From Paracoccus hibiscisoli (lineage in GTDB: Bacteria; Pseudomonadota; Alphaproteobacteria; Rhodobacterales; Rhodobacteraceae): DNA of 64,000 nucleotides. This document shows, piece by piece, positions 45,255 through 54,478 of the stretch. A model generated the notes under the pieces. That model made no database searches and had not been told where the DNA came from. It worked only from the letters and a program-made list of their open reading frames with translations. The position numbers were made by a program, and so were the translations under genes. The DNA lies in NCBI RefSeq assembly GCF_005048265.1, contig NZ_SUNH01000004.1:124001-188000 (forward strand), written 5' to 3'. Each line of letters begins with the position of its first letter. The stretch's first letter is position 1.

Positions 45255-46610
45255 CTACGCGTAAAGCGGGCGGTCGTTCTTGGCGTGACGCGCGGCCAGC
45301 GTGCGGCTTTCGCGACCCTTCAGGAAGGGGATCGCAGAGGCAGCCGGCGCGTCGGCCTCGACCAGCGCGTCGAAGTTCGGGAAGATCGCGCGCAGTTCGG
45401 TCAGCTGGTCCTGAGTCAGGAAGCTGATCGCCTGCTTGCCCGGATACAGGCTCTCGGCCTCGATGCCTTCGACCGACAGGATCTGGTGATCTTGGAACAT
45501 CAGGTGGAAATACTGCACGCTGCGGACGTCACCATCCACGTCGATGCCGTTCACGCCCACCAGCTGCTTGACCGAGACCAGCACTTCGCTGCTGCCGAAC
45601 ATGCGTTCCGCGATGGATGAGCGGATCACGACGCGGTGCTGCGGCGAGAAGCTGACATCACGGGTCGGCAGGCCGTTGCCAAAAGCGCCCGCGGGGACGC
45701 GCACGGGCAGCAGCTTGGGGTTGCCGGCCAGGTCGATCGAATCCAGGGTGCGCTTGCCGATCCACGACAGGGCCTTGGGACCGTTGCGTGTTATCACCAG
45801 GTCGCCTTCGCGCAGCGTCTCGATGGCGACCTGACCTTTTGGCGTGTCCACCAGCGTGCCCGCGGTGAAGCAGACGGCGTTGATCAGCTCGAAGTTCGAA
45901 AACAGCACGCGGTTCGGGATGGTCGTCCCATTGGCCAGGGTCGCGGTGCCGAAATCCACAGCGCCGCTGAGAACTGTGGGGTAGCCGATGATGAAGCGGA
46001 CATCGCTGTTCGAATAGACGTTGGTGATGCGATCGGAGACGCCGTCGCCATTGGTGTCCATCGTGACATTGCCCGACGACAGCGTCAGCGTCCACGAACC
46101 CTGCAGGTTCAGCGTGTCGATGCCGTTTCCGCCATCCAGCGCGAGCGTGGGCTGGCCGGCCTTCTGGGCCAATTCCGCGTCAGAGACGGTGGCGTCGGGG
46201 TTGCCGCCGAGGCGGACCTCGTCATTGCCCGTACCCATGTTGACACTGCGGCCACCGGACAGTTCCAGAACCAGCGTGTCGTTGCCCGAGCCCATGTCGA
46301 TGGAGCGGAAGGCGCTGCGGAACAGGCTGACCGAGTCGTTGCCCAAACCCATCGAAATCTCGTCGAACCGGATGTCGGGGCGCGAACGCTCATCGACCCA
46401 GACCATGTTCTGGCCGACCAGCGTGTCGTTGCCAGAACCCATGTTCACGTCGAATTCGGACCGCGACGAACCAGAGTTCGTGCCGCTTAAATTAACGCCC
46501 GGCGTATTGGTGACGGTGACGGCGCGAACGGTGAGGGGTGTGCCGTTGGCGTCGGTCCCCTGAACGACGGTTGCGCCATCGTTGCCGCTGCCGCCATTGA
46601 TGTTCGCCAT
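45255..46610 (-). CDS. RTX-like repeat protein with Hint_2 self-processing domain
   Basis: 451 residues. Residues 1-165 hold six RTX-type GxGND or related repeats (GGSGNDGA, MGSGNDTLV, MGLGNDSV, MGSGNDTL, MGTGNDEV, GGNGIDTL) that likely bind calcium and indicate export by a type I system. Residues about 245-395 are a Hint_2 (hedgehog/intein) domain starting at Cys247 in VCFTAGTLVDT and containing SPQHRV (His325) and LSVEGIEAESLYPG. Hint domains form a thioester at the first cysteine and can cleave or pass the N-terminal part to a nucleophile. It is the first gene of the PKS-direction run, 59 bp before the GNAT gene. Ribosome binding site GAGGAG is strong. Confidence 0.85.
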   Translation of the reverse strand: MANINGGSGNDGATVVQGTDANGTPLTVRAVTVTNTPGVNLSGTNSGSSRSEFDVNMGSGNDTLVGQNMVWVDERSRPDIRFDEISMGLGNDSVSLFRSAFRSIDMGSGNDTLVLELSGGRSVNMGTGNDEVRLGGNPDATVSDAELAQKAGQPTLALDGGNGIDTLNLQGSWTLTLSSGNVTMDTNGDGVSDRITNVYSNSDVRFIIGYPTVLSGAVDFGTATLANGTTIPNRVLFSNFELINAVCFTAGTLVDTPKGQVAIETLREGDLVITRNGPKALSWIGKRTLDSIDLAGNPKLLPVRVPAGAFGNGLPTRDVSFSPQHRVVIRSSIAERMFGSSEVLVSVKQLVGVNGIDVDGDVRSVQYFHLMFQDHQILSVEGIEAESLYPGKQAISFLTQDQLTELRAIFPNFDALVEADAPAASAIPFLKGRESRTLAARHAKNDRPLYA

Positions 46611-46681
46611 GATGGCGCTCCTCTTAAAAAAATGCTGATGGTGACTTTCTTGGTCTAGCGTTGTCCCGCAACCGCGGAATT

Positions 46682-46687
46682 TGTCAA
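46682..46687 (-). promoter_or_regulatory. -35 element upstream of the Hint gene
   Basis: Perfect TTGACA on the minus strand, about 72 bp before the start codon. The -10 17-18 bp downstream (around ACAACG) is poor, so the exact promoter is uncertain. Confidence 0.35.
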
Positions 46688-46955
46688 TGAAAAGTTAACT
46701 GCCCGAGTGGGCGGCGACAGGCGCAGTGAGGCCGGGAAATGCACATGTTCTAGTTGAAATCCATAAGAAACCGCATAACTTTGGCACTCATTGTGCGTAT
46801 TCGCGCAGATCACGGCGGTCGAACTGCTGAGACGCGCCGGATAGGCGGGCAGGCACTACCTGCCGATCCTGAAAATTCGGCAAATTTTGTAAAGCCACGT
46901 TAACTCGTCTTTGTGAAGCTTCCGGACACCAGCATTGCGCCCACGCGGACACCCA

Positions 46956-46977
46956 CCCCCGGCACCGGTGCCGGGGG
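46956..46977 (-). terminator. GC palindrome after trpS
   Basis: Perfect 22-bp palindrome with arms CCCCCGGCACC and GGTGCCGGGGG, 24 bp past the trpS stop. It would fold strongly but has no T tract on either strand. Confidence 0.45.
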
Positions 46978-47000
46978 CGCGTCGCCGTGGCAGGGCTGGG

Positions 47001-48035
47001 TCAGGCGCGGGTACGCAGCAGGCCCATGATCTCTTTGGTGCGTTCCAGAATGGGCATCGCCACCGCCGCCGCGCGATCCGATCCGTCGGCCAGGATGGCG
47101 TCGATCTGGGCGGGGTCGGCCATGAATTCGGCCATGCGGCGGGTGATGGGCGACAGCGCCTCGACCGCGACCTCGGCCAGGGCGGGCTTGAAGGCGCCAA
47201 AGCCCTGACCCTCAAAGCGGGCCAGGACCTGGTCGGGGGTCTCGTCCGTCAGGGCGGCATAGATGTTGACCAGGTTGCGGGCCTCGGGGCGGTCCTTGAG
47301 GCCGTCCATCTGGCCGGGCAGGGGGTCCGCGTCGGTCCGGGCCTTGCGGATCTTTTGCGCGATGGTGTCGGCATCGTCGGTCAGGTTGATCCGGCTGGCA
47401 TCCGACGGATCGGATTTCGACATCTTCCTGGACCCGTCGCGCAGGGACATGACGCGGGTGGCCACGCCTTCGATCAGCGGTTCGGTGATCGGGAAATGAT
47501 TGACCCCGTAATCATGGTTGAACTTGGCCGCGATGTCGCGGGTCAGCTCCAGGTGCTGCTTCTGATCCTCGCCCACAGGCACGGCGGTCGCCTGATAGGT
47601 CAGGATGTCGGCCGCCATCAGCGCCGGATAGGCCAGAAGGCCCAGGCTGACGTTTTCCGCATTCTTGCCGGCCTTGTCCTTGAACTGGGTCATCCGGTAC
47701 ATCCAGCCGACGCGGGCCACCGTGTTGAACAGCCAGGCCATCTCGGCATGGGCGCTGACCTGCGACTGGTTGAACAGGATCGACTGCGCGGGGTCCACGC
47801 CCGATGCCATGAAGGCCGCCGCCGCCTCGCGCGTGCGGGCGCGCAGCACCTGAGGGTCCTGCCAGACGGTGATCGCGTGCAGGTCGACGATGCAATAGAT
47901 CGTCTCGGCATCCGGTCCCTGAAGGGCCGCGAACCGCTTGAGCGCGCCCAGATAGTTCCCGAGCGTCAGCCCGCCCGAGGGCTGGATCCCGGAGAAGATG
48001 CGCGGGTGGAACGGGGCGTTGATCGGGTCGGACAT
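47001..48035 (-). CDS. trpS: Tryptophanyl-tRNA synthetase
   Basis: 344-residue class I synthetase that charges tRNA-Trp. The HIGH-type motif is in [14 protein letters not shown] near residue 20, and KMSKS appears in [10 protein letters not shown]. The ATG at 48035 is chosen because the fold starts there ([16 protein letters not shown]); the long in-frame extension toward 49085 is antisense to the rhomboid-like and murJ genes and has no homology. Divergent from the rhomboid-like gene with 90 bp between. Confidence 0.95.
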   Translation of the reverse strand: MSDPINAPFHPRIFSGIQPSGGLTLGNYLGALKRFAALQGPDAETIYCIVDLHAITVWQDPQVLRARTREAAAAFMASGVDPAQSILFNQSQVSAHAEMAWLFNTVARVGWMYRMTQFKDKAGKNAENVSLGLLAYPALMAADILTYQATAVPVGEDQKQHLELTRDIAAKFNHDYGVNHFPITEPLIEGVATRVMSLRDGSRKMSKSDPSDASRINLTDDADTIAQKIRKARTDADPLPGQMDGLKDRPEARNLVNIYAALTDETPDQVLARFEGQGFGAFKPALAEVAVEALSPITRRMAEFMADPAQIDAILADGSDRAAAVAMPILERTKEIMGLLRTRA

Positions 48036-48125
48036 GTGCGGCCTGCCTTGGAATTTGCTGCCCGCTGGCTTAGCGGTTGGTCCGTGCCTTCGCAACCCAA
48101 GCCTTTCCAACCCCAAGGAACCCCC

Positions 48126-48827
48126 ATGCGCCCCGGCCTGACCGAATCCCCGCTGAACCCGCTGCCGCCCGTGATCTGGCTGCTGGCGCTGCCCGTGATC
48201 GCCTCCGAGGCGATCTTTGCCCTGGGGGGCGCGGGTCTGATCGGCGGTGCCCAGGGCATCGGCCTGCGCCTGTCCGCGATCGGGCTGACCGCCTTTCCGC
48301 CGGAACTGGCACATCGCATCTGGACCCTGGGCGCGGTCGATTGGGACCAGATGTATCGCGCGCTGTCCTTCAGCCTGGTGCATGTGTCCTTCATGCATGC
48401 GCTGTTCGTGGTGATCTTTACCCTGGCCCTGGGCAACATGGTCGCCCAGAATTTTCGGCCTTGGGCGGTGCTGGCGCTGTTCTTCGGGTCGGCCATCGGC
48501 GGGGCTGTGGTCTATGCGGCGATCATCCAGGCGATGGACGCGCGGCCCGCGCCGCTGATCGGCGGCTATCCGGCGGTCTATGGGCTGGTGGGGGCCTTCA
48601 CCTTCCTGCTGTGGACGCGGTTGGCGGCGATCAACGCCAACCGCATGCGGGCCTTTGTGCTGATCGGGATGCTGCTCATGTTCCAGCTGGTCTTCGGGTT
48701 GCTGTTCGGCGGCGCGGGCCTGGGCTGGATCGCCGAGATCGCGGGCTTTGGCGTGGGGTTTGCGCTGTCCTTCGCGCTGGTCGATGGCGGCATCCCCCGC
48801 GCGCTGGCGCAGATCCGGCAGCGTTAA
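48126..48827 (+). CDS. Rhomboid-like membrane protein lacking catalytic residues
   Basis: 233 residues, six membrane helices of rhomboid fold. Active rhomboids have GxSG and a histidine in the last helix. Here the GxSG position reads GGYPAVYGL (146-154), with Tyr148 for the serine, and the AHxxG position reads AEIAGF with Glu204 for the histidine; the HxxxxHxxxN motif keeps its histidines (HVSFMHALF) but not the Asn. It should therefore be a pseudoprotease, perhaps binding membrane clients. Stop overlaps the murJ stop (GTTAAC). Start chosen at the ATG that begins the conserved region. Confidence 0.8.
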   Translation: MRPGLTESPLNPLPPVIWLLALPVIASEAIFALGGAGLIGGAQGIGLRLSAIGLTAFPPELAHRIWTLGAVDWDQMYRALSFSLVHVSFMHALFVVIFTLALGNMVAQNFRPWAVLALFFGSAIGGAVVYAAIIQAMDARPAPLIGGYPAVYGLVGAFTFLLWTRLAAINANRMRAFVLIGMLLMFQLVFGLLFGGAGLGWIAEIAGFGVGFALSFALVDGGIPRALAQIRQR

Positions 48828-50356
48828 CCGCGCCGGACCGCCGATTTCAGCTCGGACAGGCGATAGCCGCCGATGACGAAGGCCAGCGCGAAGTAAAGCG
48901 CCGCGCCGCCAAACACCAGGGTGGCAAGCGCCACCCCGCGCCCGGTGCCCGCGACCTCCAGCCAGCCGCGGGTCAGCCACAGCGCCCCGGCCATCAGAAT
49001 GGATGCCAGCAGGATGCGTGGGAACGCGCGGCGCAGGCGGGCATCGGCGCGCGCCGCCTGGCCCATCGCACGGGTGCCCCACCACAGCTGCGCCACCATG
49101 ATCCAGGCGGCGATGGTGGTGCCAAGCGCCGCCGCCAGGAACCCGATGAACGGCATCAGCCCGAAGGCCGCGACCGCATTGACCACCATCGAGATCACCG
49201 CGAACCGGAACGGCGTTTTCGTGTCCTCACGCGCGAAGTACAGCGGCTGCAGGATCTTTTGCAGCACGAAGGCGGGCAGGCCCAGGGCATAGACGGTCAG
49301 CGCCGCCGCCGTCTGCTGTGTGTCATAGGCGGTAAAGGCGCCACGTTCGAACAGCGTCGCGACCATCGGCTGCGCGATGACGGCGATGGCAAAGGCGGCG
49401 GGCAGGGTCAGGAACAGCCCGAATTCGGTCGCGCGGGAATAGGCGGACTGGCCGCCCGCGTGATCCTCGGCGCGGATGCGGCGGGCCAGTTCGGGCAGCA
49501 GGACGACCGCGACCGCCGCGCCGACCACGCCCAGGGGCAGCTGGTACAGCCGGTCGGAATAGGACAGCCAGGCGATCGCCCCCTCGAACCGCGATCCGAC
49601 CTGGCGGCCGACCAGCAGGTTGATCTGCACCACGCCGCCCGCGAATGCCGCGGGAAGGGCCACCGCGATCAGGCGGCGCATATCGGGCGTCAGGCGCGGG
49701 CGGCGCGGCCAGAAGGTATAGCCGGTCCGCCGCGCGTCCCACCAGACCAGCGCCAGCTGGGCGATGCCCGTGACCGGGGTGGCCCAGGCCAGGGTCAGGC
49801 CCAGGTCCCAGCCCTGCCAACGTCCCAACATCATCGCCCCGATGAACAGCACGTTCAGCAGCACCGGGGCGGCGGCAGCCACCGTGAACCGCCCGTTCGC
49901 GTTCAGCACGCCCGAGATCATCGAGGCCATCGAAATCAGCAGGATATAGGGAAAGGTGATCCGCCCATAGGTCACGGCCAGGTCGAACCGCTCGTCCCCC
50001 GCGAACCCCGACGCCATCAGCCAGACCAGCCCGGGCATGAAGATCATCGCCACCGCCGACAGCGCCAGCACCGTCAGGAACAGCCCCGAGAACGCCTCGC
50101 GCGCGAACCGCTGCGCGTCGTCAGGGTCCTGCAGTTTCTTGGAGAACATCGGAATGAAGGCGGTGTTGAACGCGCCCTCGGCAAAGAACCGGCGGAACAT
50201 GTTGGGCAGCGACAGCGCGATCAGGAACGCCTCGGCCACGGCGCCCGTGCCCAGCCAGGCGGCCATCAGGATGTCGCGCACGAAACCCGATGCGCGGGAA
50301 ATCAGCGTCCACAGCCCCACAGAAAGGAAGCCGCGCACCAGTCCGGATGTCTTCAT
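48824..50356 (-). CDS. murJ: Lipid II flippase MurJ
   Basis: 510-residue polytopic membrane protein of the MATE/MOP superfamily, about 14 helices, which moves lipid II across the inner membrane for peptidoglycan synthesis. The N-terminus [19 protein letters not shown] and the following [20 protein letters not shown] are the family signature. It overlaps glnD by 4 nt (ATGA) and forms the last gene of a minus-strand glnD-murJ pair. Confidence 0.93.
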   Translation of the reverse strand: MKTSGLVRGFLSVGLWTLISRASGFVRDILMAAWLGTGAVAEAFLIALSLPNMFRRFFAEGAFNTAFIPMFSKKLQDPDDAQRFAREAFSGLFLTVLALSAVAMIFMPGLVWLMASGFAGDERFDLAVTYGRITFPYILLISMASMISGVLNANGRFTVAAAAPVLLNVLFIGAMMLGRWQGWDLGLTLAWATPVTGIAQLALVWWDARRTGYTFWPRRPRLTPDMRRLIAVALPAAFAGGVVQINLLVGRQVGSRFEGAIAWLSYSDRLYQLPLGVVGAAVAVVLLPELARRIRAEDHAGGQSAYSRATEFGLFLTLPAAFAIAVIAQPMVATLFERGAFTAYDTQQTAAALTVYALGLPAFVLQKILQPLYFAREDTKTPFRFAVISMVVNAVAAFGLMPFIGFLAAALGTTIAAWIMVAQLWWGTRAMGQAARADARLRRAFPRILLASILMAGALWLTRGWLEVAGTGRGVALATLVFGGAALYFALAFVIGGYRLSELKSAVRRG

Positions 50357-53136
50357 GCCTGCTCGGCCTCGGCCCTTTTCACGCCATCGGCAATCGCCAC
50401 GCGCAGTTTCTTTTCCAGCCCGTCGCGTTTCGCGGGGCTGTGCAACTTCAGGCCGAACATGTCCTTGACGTAGAAACTGTCGACCACCTGCGCCCCATAG
50501 GTCGCAATCACGGCGCTGACAATCTGGATGTGGTTCGCCGCCAGCGTCCGCGTCAGGTCATACAGCAGGCCGGGGCGGTCGCGGGTATCGACCTCGATGA
50601 TGGTATAGATGTCGCTGCCTTCATTGTCGAAGGTGATATGGGTCGGAAAGCGGAACTCCCGGTTGCGCTTCTTGGGTTTGTCGCGGCTGGCAAAGGCCTC
50701 ACGCGCGACGATCTCTCCGGCCAGGGTGCGCAGGATGGTCTGGCGCAGCTTGGGCAGGCGATCTTCGGCAAAGGGGTGCCCTTCGCTGTCCTGGACCCAG
50801 AACACCGCCGTCGCATAGCCGTCCCGCGTGGTATAGGTCCGCGCGTCCACCACGTTCGCCCCGGTCAGCGTCAGCGCCCCGGCTAGACGCGAAAAGATGC
50901 CCGGATGGTCCGACAGCACGAAGGCCGCCCGGGTCGCGTCGCGGTCGGGATCGGCGCGCAGGTCGATGCGGATCTCGTCCGCGCCCAGACCCGCCAGCAG
51001 GTCGGCAAACACCGCCTGCGTCTGCGTCTGCAGGCCCGACCAATAGGCGTCGTAATGGCGCCCAAGCTCGGCGCGGGTCTTGCGCGCGTCCCAGCCCTTG
51101 GCGATCAGCAGATGGCGCAGCGAGCGTTTTGCCTCGGTCTGGCGGCGGTCGCGGTTCAGCTCCTCCAGGCCGTTCTCCAGCGCGGCGGCGGTCTCCTGGT
51201 GCAGTTGGCGCAGCAGCATGGCCTTCCAGTTGTTCCAGGTGCCGGGGCCCACGCCGCGGATGTCGCAGACGGTCAGCACCAGCAGCATGTCCAGACGCTT
51301 GCGCGTCTTCACCGCCTTGGCGAAATCGCGCAGGGTGCGCGGGTCGCTGATGTCGCGTTTCTGCGCCACGTCGGACATCAGCAGATGGTGGCGCACCAGC
51401 CATTCGACCGTGTCGATGTCGTCCTGGGCAAAGCCCATGCGCGTGGCGATGCGCCGGGCGATCCGCGCGCCCAGGATCGAATGATCCTCGGGGCGGCCCT
51501 TGCCGATGTCATGCAGCAGGGTCGCCAGATACAGCACGCGGCGGTTCACGCCCGCCTGGATGATCTCGGAGGACAGCGGCAGGTCCTCGGGATGCTCTCC
51601 GCGCTCGATCTCGGCCAGGGCGGCGACGCATTGGATGGAATGTTCGTCGACGGTATAGTGGTGATACAGGTTGAACTGCATCATCGCCACGACCGGCTCG
51701 AATTCCGGGATGAAGGCGGCCAGCACGCCCAGCTCGTTCATGCGGCGCAGCGCGCGTTCCGGGTTCCCGTGCCGCAGCAGCAGGTCCATGAAGATGCGGA
51801 TCGCCTCGGGGTCCGACTGGACCTTGTCGTCGATCAGCGCCAGGTTCGCGGCGACGGTGCGCATGGCATCGGGATGGATCAGCACGCCGGTCCGCAGCGC
51901 CTCCTCGAACAGGCGCAGGATGTTCAGCGGGTCGGCCAGGAACGCGGCCTCGGATTCATAGGACAGGCGGCCCTGCTGATCGACAAAGCCGGGGCGCATC
52001 TTGCGCCGCCTGCGAAAGATGCGGCCCAGAAACGGGGCGGTGCGGACGTGCCGCGTCTCCAGCTCGGTCAGGAACACGCGGGTTAGCTCGCCCACGCGGG
52101 TGGCGTGGCGGAAATAGTCCTGCATGAAATACTCGACCGCGCGGCGGGCGGTGGTGTCGTGATACCCCATGCGGCGCGCGACCTCGACCTGCATGTCAAA
52201 GGACAGCACGTCGGAGGGCCGCCCCGCGATCAGATGCAGATGGCTGCGCACCGCCCACAGGAAATCCTCGGCCTGCCAAAAGGCCAGATGCTCGTCGCGG
52301 GTGAAGACGCCCAGATCGACCAGTTCCACGGCCCGGTCGACACGGTGGATGTATTTCGCGATCCAGTACAGGGTCTGCAGGTCGCGCAGGCCGCCCTTGC
52401 CCTCCTTGACGTTGGGCTCCAGGACATAGCGCTGGCCGCCCTGGCGGGTGTGGCGGGCGGCGCGTTCCTCCAGCTTGGCCTCGATGAATTCGGGGATGGT
52501 GCCCGCAAACAGCTCCGACCACAGGCGGTCGCCCAGCTCCTGCGCCAGGGGCGCGTGGCCCGTGACCAGCCGGTGTTCCACCAGAGAGGTGCGGATCGTG
52601 ATGTCGGCGCCGCCAAGGCGCAGGCAGTCGTCGATGCTGCGGATCGAATGGCCGATCTTCAGCTTCAGATCCCACATCATGTACAGCATCGATTCAACGA
52701 CGCTCTCGGTCCAGGCGGTGATCTTCCACGGCACCAGGAACAGCAGGTCCACATCGGAGGCGGGCGCCATCTCGGCCCGGCCATAGCCGCCGACGGCCAG
52801 CACCGCCAGCCGCTGCGTGTCGGATGCCGATTGCTGCGGATGCAGGCGCGTGGTGGCGACGTGGTGGACCGCCGTGACCAGCGCGTCGGTCAGCATGGCG
52901 ATGGCGCGCACCGTCTCGCGCGCTGCGCGGGGATGGGTGGCAAAGGCGGTCTCGATCGCGGCCATGGTGACCGACCGGGTCAGGGTCAGCATCGCCACCG
53001 TCTGCGCCCGGATCTGGCGGGGGTCGGTGGTGTCGGCCAGCTGCCGGTCCAGGCGGGCCAGCAGCTGGTCGATGTCCAGATCGGTGCGGGCCGGGCCGGG
53101 CCCGGTCTGCGTGGCGGTTGTCGCGGCAGGTGTCAT
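50353..53136 (-). CDS. glnD: Bifunctional uridylyltransferase/uridylyl-removing enzyme GlnD
   Basis: 927-residue nitrogen sensor that uridylylates and deuridylylates the PII protein in response to glutamine. Order: nucleotidyltransferase domain (GYGRAEMAPASDVDLLFL), HD domain (HTVDEHSIQ, LLHDIGKG) and two C-terminal ACT domains (about 700-920). The ATG at 53136 is chosen: an in-frame extension to 53217 would overlap the upstream gene by 59 nt and adds unconserved residues. The upstream lpoA-like gene ends 22 bp before. Confidence 0.94.
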   Translation of the reverse strand: MTPAATTATQTGPGPARTDLDIDQLLARLDRQLADTTDPRQIRAQTVAMLTLTRSVTMAAIETAFATHPRAARETVRAIAMLTDALVTAVHHVATTRLHPQQSASDTQRLAVLAVGGYGRAEMAPASDVDLLFLVPWKITAWTESVVESMLYMMWDLKLKIGHSIRSIDDCLRLGGADITIRTSLVEHRLVTGHAPLAQELGDRLWSELFAGTIPEFIEAKLEERAARHTRQGGQRYVLEPNVKEGKGGLRDLQTLYWIAKYIHRVDRAVELVDLGVFTRDEHLAFWQAEDFLWAVRSHLHLIAGRPSDVLSFDMQVEVARRMGYHDTTARRAVEYFMQDYFRHATRVGELTRVFLTELETRHVRTAPFLGRIFRRRRKMRPGFVDQQGRLSYESEAAFLADPLNILRLFEEALRTGVLIHPDAMRTVAANLALIDDKVQSDPEAIRIFMDLLLRHGNPERALRRMNELGVLAAFIPEFEPVVAMMQFNLYHHYTVDEHSIQCVAALAEIERGEHPEDLPLSSEIIQAGVNRRVLYLATLLHDIGKGRPEDHSILGARIARRIATRMGFAQDDIDTVEWLVRHHLLMSDVAQKRDISDPRTLRDFAKAVKTRKRLDMLLVLTVCDIRGVGPGTWNNWKAMLLRQLHQETAAALENGLEELNRDRRQTEAKRSLRHLLIAKGWDARKTRAELGRHYDAYWSGLQTQTQAVFADLLAGLGADEIRIDLRADPDRDATRAAFVLSDHPGIFSRLAGALTLTGANVVDARTYTTRDGYATAVFWVQDSEGHPFAEDRLPKLRQTILRTLAGEIVAREAFASRDKPKKRNREFRFPTHITFDNEGSDIYTIIEVDTRDRPGLLYDLTRTLAANHIQIVSAVIATYGAQVVDSFYVKDMFGLKLHSPAKRDGLEKKLRVAIADGVKRAEAEQA

Positions 53137-53158
53137 CGGCTGTGCGATCCGGCCCCGG

Positions 53159-54367
53159 TCACGACCCCAGGCCGCGCGCGGTGCGCGGCGCGGGGTCGAC
53201 GACGACCAGCTGGCCACCGCGGATGGTGCCCACCGCCAGGCCGCGTTGGATGGTCCCGTCGCGCTGCAGGCGGAACACGCCGCCGACGCCCTGGAACCCG
53301 GCGCGCTGCGTCAGGCCCGTGGTGGTCAGCGCGTTGCGTTGGCCGTTGCGCGCCAGCGACGCGATGGCGGCCACCCCGTCATAGGCCAGCGAGGCCAGCT
53401 GGTGGGGCGCCTCTCCGTGGGTCTGGGCATAGCGTGCCTCGAACTGGCGCTGCAGGGTCTGGTCGGGGATGGCGAACCACCCCTCGGCCAACTGCGGCAG
53501 CCGCAGGCGGTCGGCGGGTTGATCCCACCGCGTCAGCCCCATCATCTGCACGCCCGGGGACCGGACCCCGGCCGCGGCCAGCTGTTCTGTCATATAGGGC
53601 AGCACGGCCTGGTTGTTGGCGGTCATGAACACCGCATCCACGCGACCCGTCTGTGCGGCCTCGGCAATGCGGGGGACGACGCCGTTGATCCCGGAGACCG
53701 AGACCGGATGGTCGACCCGCCCCGCCAGACGCGCGCCGTTGCGGGCGATGGCGGTCTCGATCGCGCGGCCTCCCAGTTGGCCCGCGATGTCGTTTTCGGC
53801 CACGACCATCAGGTTGCGCTTGCCCTGGGTCATGCCATAGCCCACCAGCCGGTCGGCGATGTTCTCAAAGCTGTTGCCCAGAATAAAGACGTTGCCGCCC
53901 GCGACCTGGGTGTTGTTGGAGAAGGTCAGCACGTTGATGTTGCGCGCCATCATCGCGTTGCCCACGGCGTTGGCGCCTTCCGCGAACAGCGGCCCCAGGA
54001 TGATCTGCGCGCCCGCATCGGCGGCGGCATTGGCCTGGGCCACCGCGCTTTCCGTGGATGCGCCGCTGTCATAGATGCGCAGGTCGATCGCCGCGCCCTG
54101 CGCATCCGTCGCGGCCATGCGGGCGGCGTTCTTGAGGCTGCGCGCCAGCCATTCCAGGTCCTGCGACCCGGTCCCCGCAGGCGCCAGCAGGGCCACGCGC
54201 ACGGGCTGGGACGGGTCGATCAGCGGTCCGATCTCGGGGCCCGAGGCCTGGCTGGACCCGCCGACAGGGTCGCAGGCGGCCAGGAACAGGGCGGACACGA
54301 CTGTCGCGGTTTTCAGGATGGCACGGCGCAGACCCGAGCCAGGCCGGCTTGTGGCGGAGGCGGACAT
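53159..54367 (-). CDS. Penicillin-binding-protein activator, LpoA-like lipoprotein
   Basis: 402 residues. N-terminal lipoprotein signal with lipobox LFLAAC, Cys32 being the lipidated residue, then a periplasmic-binding type I fold (PVRVALLAPAG, RIYDSGAS, ANAAADAGAQIILGPLFAEG). LpoA-type proteins are outer-membrane activators of class A penicillin-binding proteins; in alphaproteobacteria the family is annotated this way. Divergent from rsmI with a 111-bp gap. Confidence 0.85.
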   Translation of the reverse strand: MSASATSRPGSGLRRAILKTATVVSALFLAACDPVGGSSQASGPEIGPLIDPSQPVRVALLAPAGTGSQDLEWLARSLKNAARMAATDAQGAAIDLRIYDSGASTESAVAQANAAADAGAQIILGPLFAEGANAVGNAMMARNINVLTFSNNTQVAGGNVFILGNSFENIADRLVGYGMTQGKRNLMVVAENDIAGQLGGRAIETAIARNGARLAGRVDHPVSVSGINGVVPRIAEAAQTGRVDAVFMTANNQAVLPYMTEQLAAAGVRSPGVQMMGLTRWDQPADRLRLPQLAEGWFAIPDQTLQRQFEARYAQTHGEAPHQLASLAYDGVAAIASLARNGQRNALTTTGLTQRAGFQGVGGVFRLQRDGTIQRGLAVGTIRGGQLVVVDPAPRTARGLGS

Positions 54368-54478
54368 GTGAAACTTCCCTGCAATATGTTATGACGCGCG
54401 CGGATGGCCGCAGCCTAGGCGCTGCGCCCGCGATTGGCAATCAGCGCCGGCCTCTGACAGGCGCGCAACGGAGGCAGG

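Larger units (their letters stand above)
46611..47000. other. 390-bp intergenic region between Hint gene and trpS
   Basis: No gene seen. AT-richer than its surroundings, which suits the promoter region of the minus-strand Hint-PKS run. It holds a perfect TTGACA at 46682-46687 (minus strand), a perfect AAAATT-N5-AATTTT dyad at 46872-46888, and the palindrome at 46956-46977. No matching -10 could be fixed with confidence. Confidence 0.5.
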
